This document shows, in pieces, positions 36,612-38,610 of a stretch of DNA of 38,610 nt. Position numbers and translations under genes: made by a program. Source of the DNA: an uncultured Rickettsiales bacterium (GTDB lineage Bacteria > Pseudomonadota > Alphaproteobacteria > Rickettsiales > UBA1997); contig CAJQHT010000044.1 of assembly GCA_905478245.1 (NCBI GenBank), positions 1-38,610 of the forward strand. The letters are read 5' to 3'. The notes under the pieces were generated by a model. The model saw only the letters and a list, made by a program, of their open reading frames with translations. It was not told where the DNA came from and made no database searches. Within the stretch, counting starts at the first letter, position 1. Each line of letters begins with the position of its first letter.

Positions 36612-37390
36612 AATTAGTTGGAATATTAAATATTACTCCAGATTCATTTTCTGATGGAGGAAAATATAATACTATTCAGAATAGTATTTTAAGAGTGGAA
36701 GAGCTAATTATGCAAGGCGTAAGTATAATTGATATTGGAGCGGAATCAACTAGACCAGGTGCCTCACCAATTACACATAAAGAGGAGTGGCAAAGATTGC
36801 AATTTATTTTACCTTATGTCATTGAAATAGCTCATAAAAATAATGTTAGAATAAGTATTGATAGCAGGCATTACCTTACTATTAAAAAGGCTTTGGAAGA
36901 GTTTAACATTGATATCATCAATGATGTTACCGGCTTTAGAAGTACTAATATGTTAAATTTAGCTATTGCATCGCAAAAGCAAATAATTTTAATGCATAAT
37001 TTAGGGGTTCCGGTACTAAAAAGTAAAATAATGAAACCTAATTCTGATGTGGTTTGCTCAATAAAGCGCTGGATGCAAAGAAAAATTACTTTTTTAACAA
37101 ATAAGGGCATTAAGAAAGAAAATATTATTTTTGATCCAGGAATAGGGTTTGGTAAGAATATTGAACAATCTTGGCAAATATTAAATAATATGGATAAATT
37201 TCAAGATTTAGGTATTGAAATATTTGTTGGCCATTCCAGAAAAAGTTTCTTAGAATCTGACGATATTAGTTCTAAAGATGAAAAAACATTAGAAATATCA
37301 AAATTTCTAATTAGTAAAGGTGTTGATTATTTAAGAGTTCACAATGTTGAGTTGCATAAGAATCTTTTGGCGACTAATAACTTTCATTAA
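36605..37390 (+). CDS. folP: Dihydropteroate synthase
   Basis: FolP condenses p-aminobenzoate with the pterin pyrophosphate in folate synthesis, and is the sulfonamide target. The 261 residues have the pterin-site landmarks: GILNITPDSFSDGGKY, DIGAESTRPGASP, SIDSRHYLTIKKAL, IINDVTGF, LMHNLGVP (usually MHxxG), FDPGIGFGKN, GHSRKSFLE, and a terminal RVHNV (usually RVHDV). It overlaps pstA by 7 bp, an odd partner. It completes a folate set with pabA and the broken folE at the other end of the window. Confidence 0.95.
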   Translation: MVKLVGILNITPDSFSDGGKYNTIQNSILRVEELIMQGVSIIDIGAESTRPGASPITHKEEWQRLQFILPYVIEIAHKNNVRISIDSRHYLTIKKALEEFNIDIINDVTGFRSTNMLNLAIASQKQIILMHNLGVPVLKSKIMKPNSDVVCSIKRWMQRKITFLTNKGIKKENIIFDPGIGFGKNIEQSWQILNNMDKFQDLGIEIFVGHSRKSFLESDDISSKDEKTLEISKFLISKGVDYLRVHNVELHKNLLATNNFH

Positions 37391-37418
37391 AAATGGGAAA
37401 TGGCACAATAAAGTTCTC

Positions 37419-37447
37419 TTGACTATTAAAGTTTGAGGTTTTATGAT
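37419..37447 (+). promoter_or_regulatory. Sigma-70-type promoter upstream of rpmE
   Basis: TTGACT (37419-37424) and TATGAT (37442-37447) are exactly 17 bp apart. The start of transcription would be near 37454, giving a leader of about 120 nt that includes a repeat right-end remnant (GAAATTGGTA then TAA, about 37496-37508). AGGA stands just before the rpmE ATG. It may also drive the BioH-like gene. Confidence 0.6.
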
Positions 37448-37573
37448 GATGGATCAATTAATACTGCATTTCTTTAAGGGTTTTTTTAGAATCAAGAAAT
37501 TGGTATAAGATAAATATGTGATATCAATTTATAGATATATTTGATATTTTATTAAAATTAGTTTTTAGGAATT

Positions 37574-37831
37574 ATGGCACAGGTAGATATACATCCAAAA
37601 CAACATAAAATAGTTGCACAATTAAATGATGGCAGCAAGATTGATATTGTTACTAGCTATGGTAAAGATGGTGAAGTATTAAAATTAGATATTGATCCAA
37701 CTAATCATCCGGCTTGGCAGGCTGACGGTAAATCTTTCATTAATGTTAATGATGATAGGGTTAGTAAATTTAACAAGAAGTTTGGTGGTTTTGATTTTGG
37801 CGTTAAATCAGAAGCAGATTCGGATCAATAA
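37574..37831 (+). CDS. rpmE: 50S ribosomal protein L31
   Basis: L31 bridges the two ribosomal subunits. The 85-residue protein lacks the zinc-binding cysteines of the C+ form. The family is recognised by DIHPKQHKIVAQL near the start, HPAWQADGKSFINVN and the terminal SKFNKKFGGFDFG, which resembles the L31 of Rickettsia. AGGA precedes the ATG at a good distance. A DSDQ-rich tail of about 10 residues follows the family core. The BioH-like gene starts 43 bp downstream. Confidence 0.88.
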   Translation: MAQVDIHPKQHKIVAQLNDGSKIDIVTSYGKDGEVLKLDIDPTNHPAWQADGKSFINVNDDRVSKFNKKFGGFDFGVKSEADSDQ

Positions 37832-37874
37832 ATTCTAAACATTTTCAGTTTTTAATCTCAAATAATTTTGAATT

Positions 37875-38570
37875 ATGAAGAACAAAAAAGTTCTTTGTAT
37901 GTCTGGCTGGGCGCAAAAACCTGGCTCTCTATCTAGTCTATTGCAAAATAAATATAATAAATCTGATATTTTGGATTTTGATTATTCTGTTTTTGCAAAT
38001 ATCGATGATTTCTATAAAAATATATTCGATAATGAGTTAAATCCTGAAGTTGCAGTTGGGTGGAGTTTGGGCGGGCAATTGCTTTGTCGCTTGATTGAAA
38101 AAAAAATTATCAAACCAAAGCTTCTAATTTTAATTTCAACCCCTTTTCAATTTGTTAAATCGGCAAAAATTCCAGCGGCAATGCCCAGGAAATCTTTTGA
38201 TAAGTTTCATCATGATTTCGTTTCAAAGCCCGATAAAACATTAAAGAAGTTTGCATTATTGATGAATATTAATGATAAAAATGGAAAAGAGTTAGCTTCC
38301 AATCTTGATATTCATGATAAAAATCATCAAAATCTTGTATTTTGGCTGGATGAATTGGCAAGATTTTCTTGTTTTGATATTGATTTTAATAATTTTCCTA
38401 AAACTATTATTTTTCACGGAAAAGAAGACATGGTGGTTCATGAAAGTCAGAGTGCTTTTTTTAAAAACAATATTAATAAATCTTCTTTATTTTCAATAAA
38501 GGATTGTGGCCATGTTCCTATGTTAAATAATTCTGAATTTATTAGAAATACCATTAAAATAAATCTCTAG
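37875..38570 (+). CDS. Alpha/beta hydrolase of the BioH-like type
   Basis: The 231-residue protein has an alpha/beta hydrolase fold with the nucleophile Ser in VGWSLGGQL, an Asp in FHGKEDMVV and a His in DCGHVPML. The short N-terminus (VLCMSGWAQKPGS), the GWSLGG elbow, and the helical cap are close to BioH, the esterase that releases pimeloyl-ACP from its methyl ester in biotin synthesis. No other biotin gene is in the window, so the role is not confirmed; a generic carboxylesterase is the alternative. It stands 43 bp after rpmE, with a new repeat element starting at 38597. Confidence 0.7.
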   Translation: MKNKKVLCMSGWAQKPGSLSSLLQNKYNKSDILDFDYSVFANIDDFYKNIFDNELNPEVAVGWSLGGQLLCRLIEKKIIKPKLLILISTPFQFVKSAKIPAAMPRKSFDKFHHDFVSKPDKTLKKFALLMNINDKNGKELASNLDIHDKNHQNLVFWLDELARFSCFDIDFNNFPKTIIFHGKEDMVVHESQSAFFKNNINKSSLFSIKDCGHVPMLNNSEFIRNTIKINL

Positions 38571-38596
38571 CAAATAATCTAATACCAGTTGCAATA

Positions 38597-38610
38597 ATAC
38601 CAATTCCCAT
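38597..38610 (+). repeat. Left end of another MITE-like copy, cut by the window edge
   Basis: TACCAATTCCCAT is identical to the first 13 bases of the complete copy at 23612. Just upstream, AAATAATCTAATACCAG (38574-38590) repeats the junction seen where the young copy entered the old one. This suggests several nested copies here. Confidence 0.6.

Overview
The window is about 38.6 kb of AT-rich, gene-dense chromosome. It most resembles an obligately or facultatively intracellular alphaproteobacterium of the Rickettsiales type, perhaps a protist- or arthropod-associated lineage. The reasons are a P-type VirB4 ATPase, an IalB-family secreted protein, a DUF3333-type PstA, cysteine-free long L31 and a short FtsY, together with two decaying genes and many copies of a small non-coding repeat. 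It keeps NadC, LpxB, MetZ, Asd and folate genes, so it is metabolically richer than a typical Rickettsia. The taxon is an inference; no rRNA gene is present.

Layout. 1-877: folate genes on the minus strand (pabA, then a folE carrying a frameshift at the window edge). 1198-4391: ialB, then a tight rnd-coaE-tpiA operon. 4689-7919: an ornithine-decarboxylase-like pseudogene with two 1-nt frameshifts, a PuuD-like gamma-glutamyl hydrolase, and a divergent RimK-type ligase. 8222-10068 (minus): nlpD-like activator and ftsY. 10318-15147: prepilin peptidase, a lipoprotein secretin, an ABC-2-like membrane protein, an unknown membrane-anchored protein, and nadC. 15291-17981: murU-like nucleotidyltransferase, rlmE, metZ. 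18260-22528: mdh-sucC-sucD-recA and tRNA-Arg(ACG). 22667-27379: a cation diffusion facilitator, lpxB (minus), asd, xerC, tRNA-Glu(TTC). 27383-31680 (minus): gltA-virB4-lipoprotein. 31776-33875: mnmA and rsmE (minus). 34189-38570: pstC-pstA-folP, rpmE, and a BioH-like hydrolase.

The most interesting signal is a family of miniature inverted-repeat elements (MITE-like) about 171 bp long. Their ends read TACCAA...TTGGTA, they make 3-bp target duplications (TAA, TTA, CAA), and they carry a central imperfect hairpin between an A-run and a T-run. I can place at least ten copies or fragments. One complete copy has inserted into an older copy, with both target duplications still readable. Copies have replaced the 3' ends of tpiA, nadC and lpxB, supplying the last residues and stop codons, and form the leaders of murU and fieF. 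No transposase is visible, so the element must be mobilised in trans or be extinct.

Themes across the genes: central carbon (tpiA, mdh, sucCD, gltA), folate (folE, pabA, folP), envelope (lpxB, murU, nlpD), amino acid and cofactor supply (asd, metZ, nadC, coaE), and secretion/pilus (virB4, pilD, secretin). Clear Shine-Dalgarno motifs are scarce; gltA (AGGAGA) and rpmE (AGGA) are exceptions.
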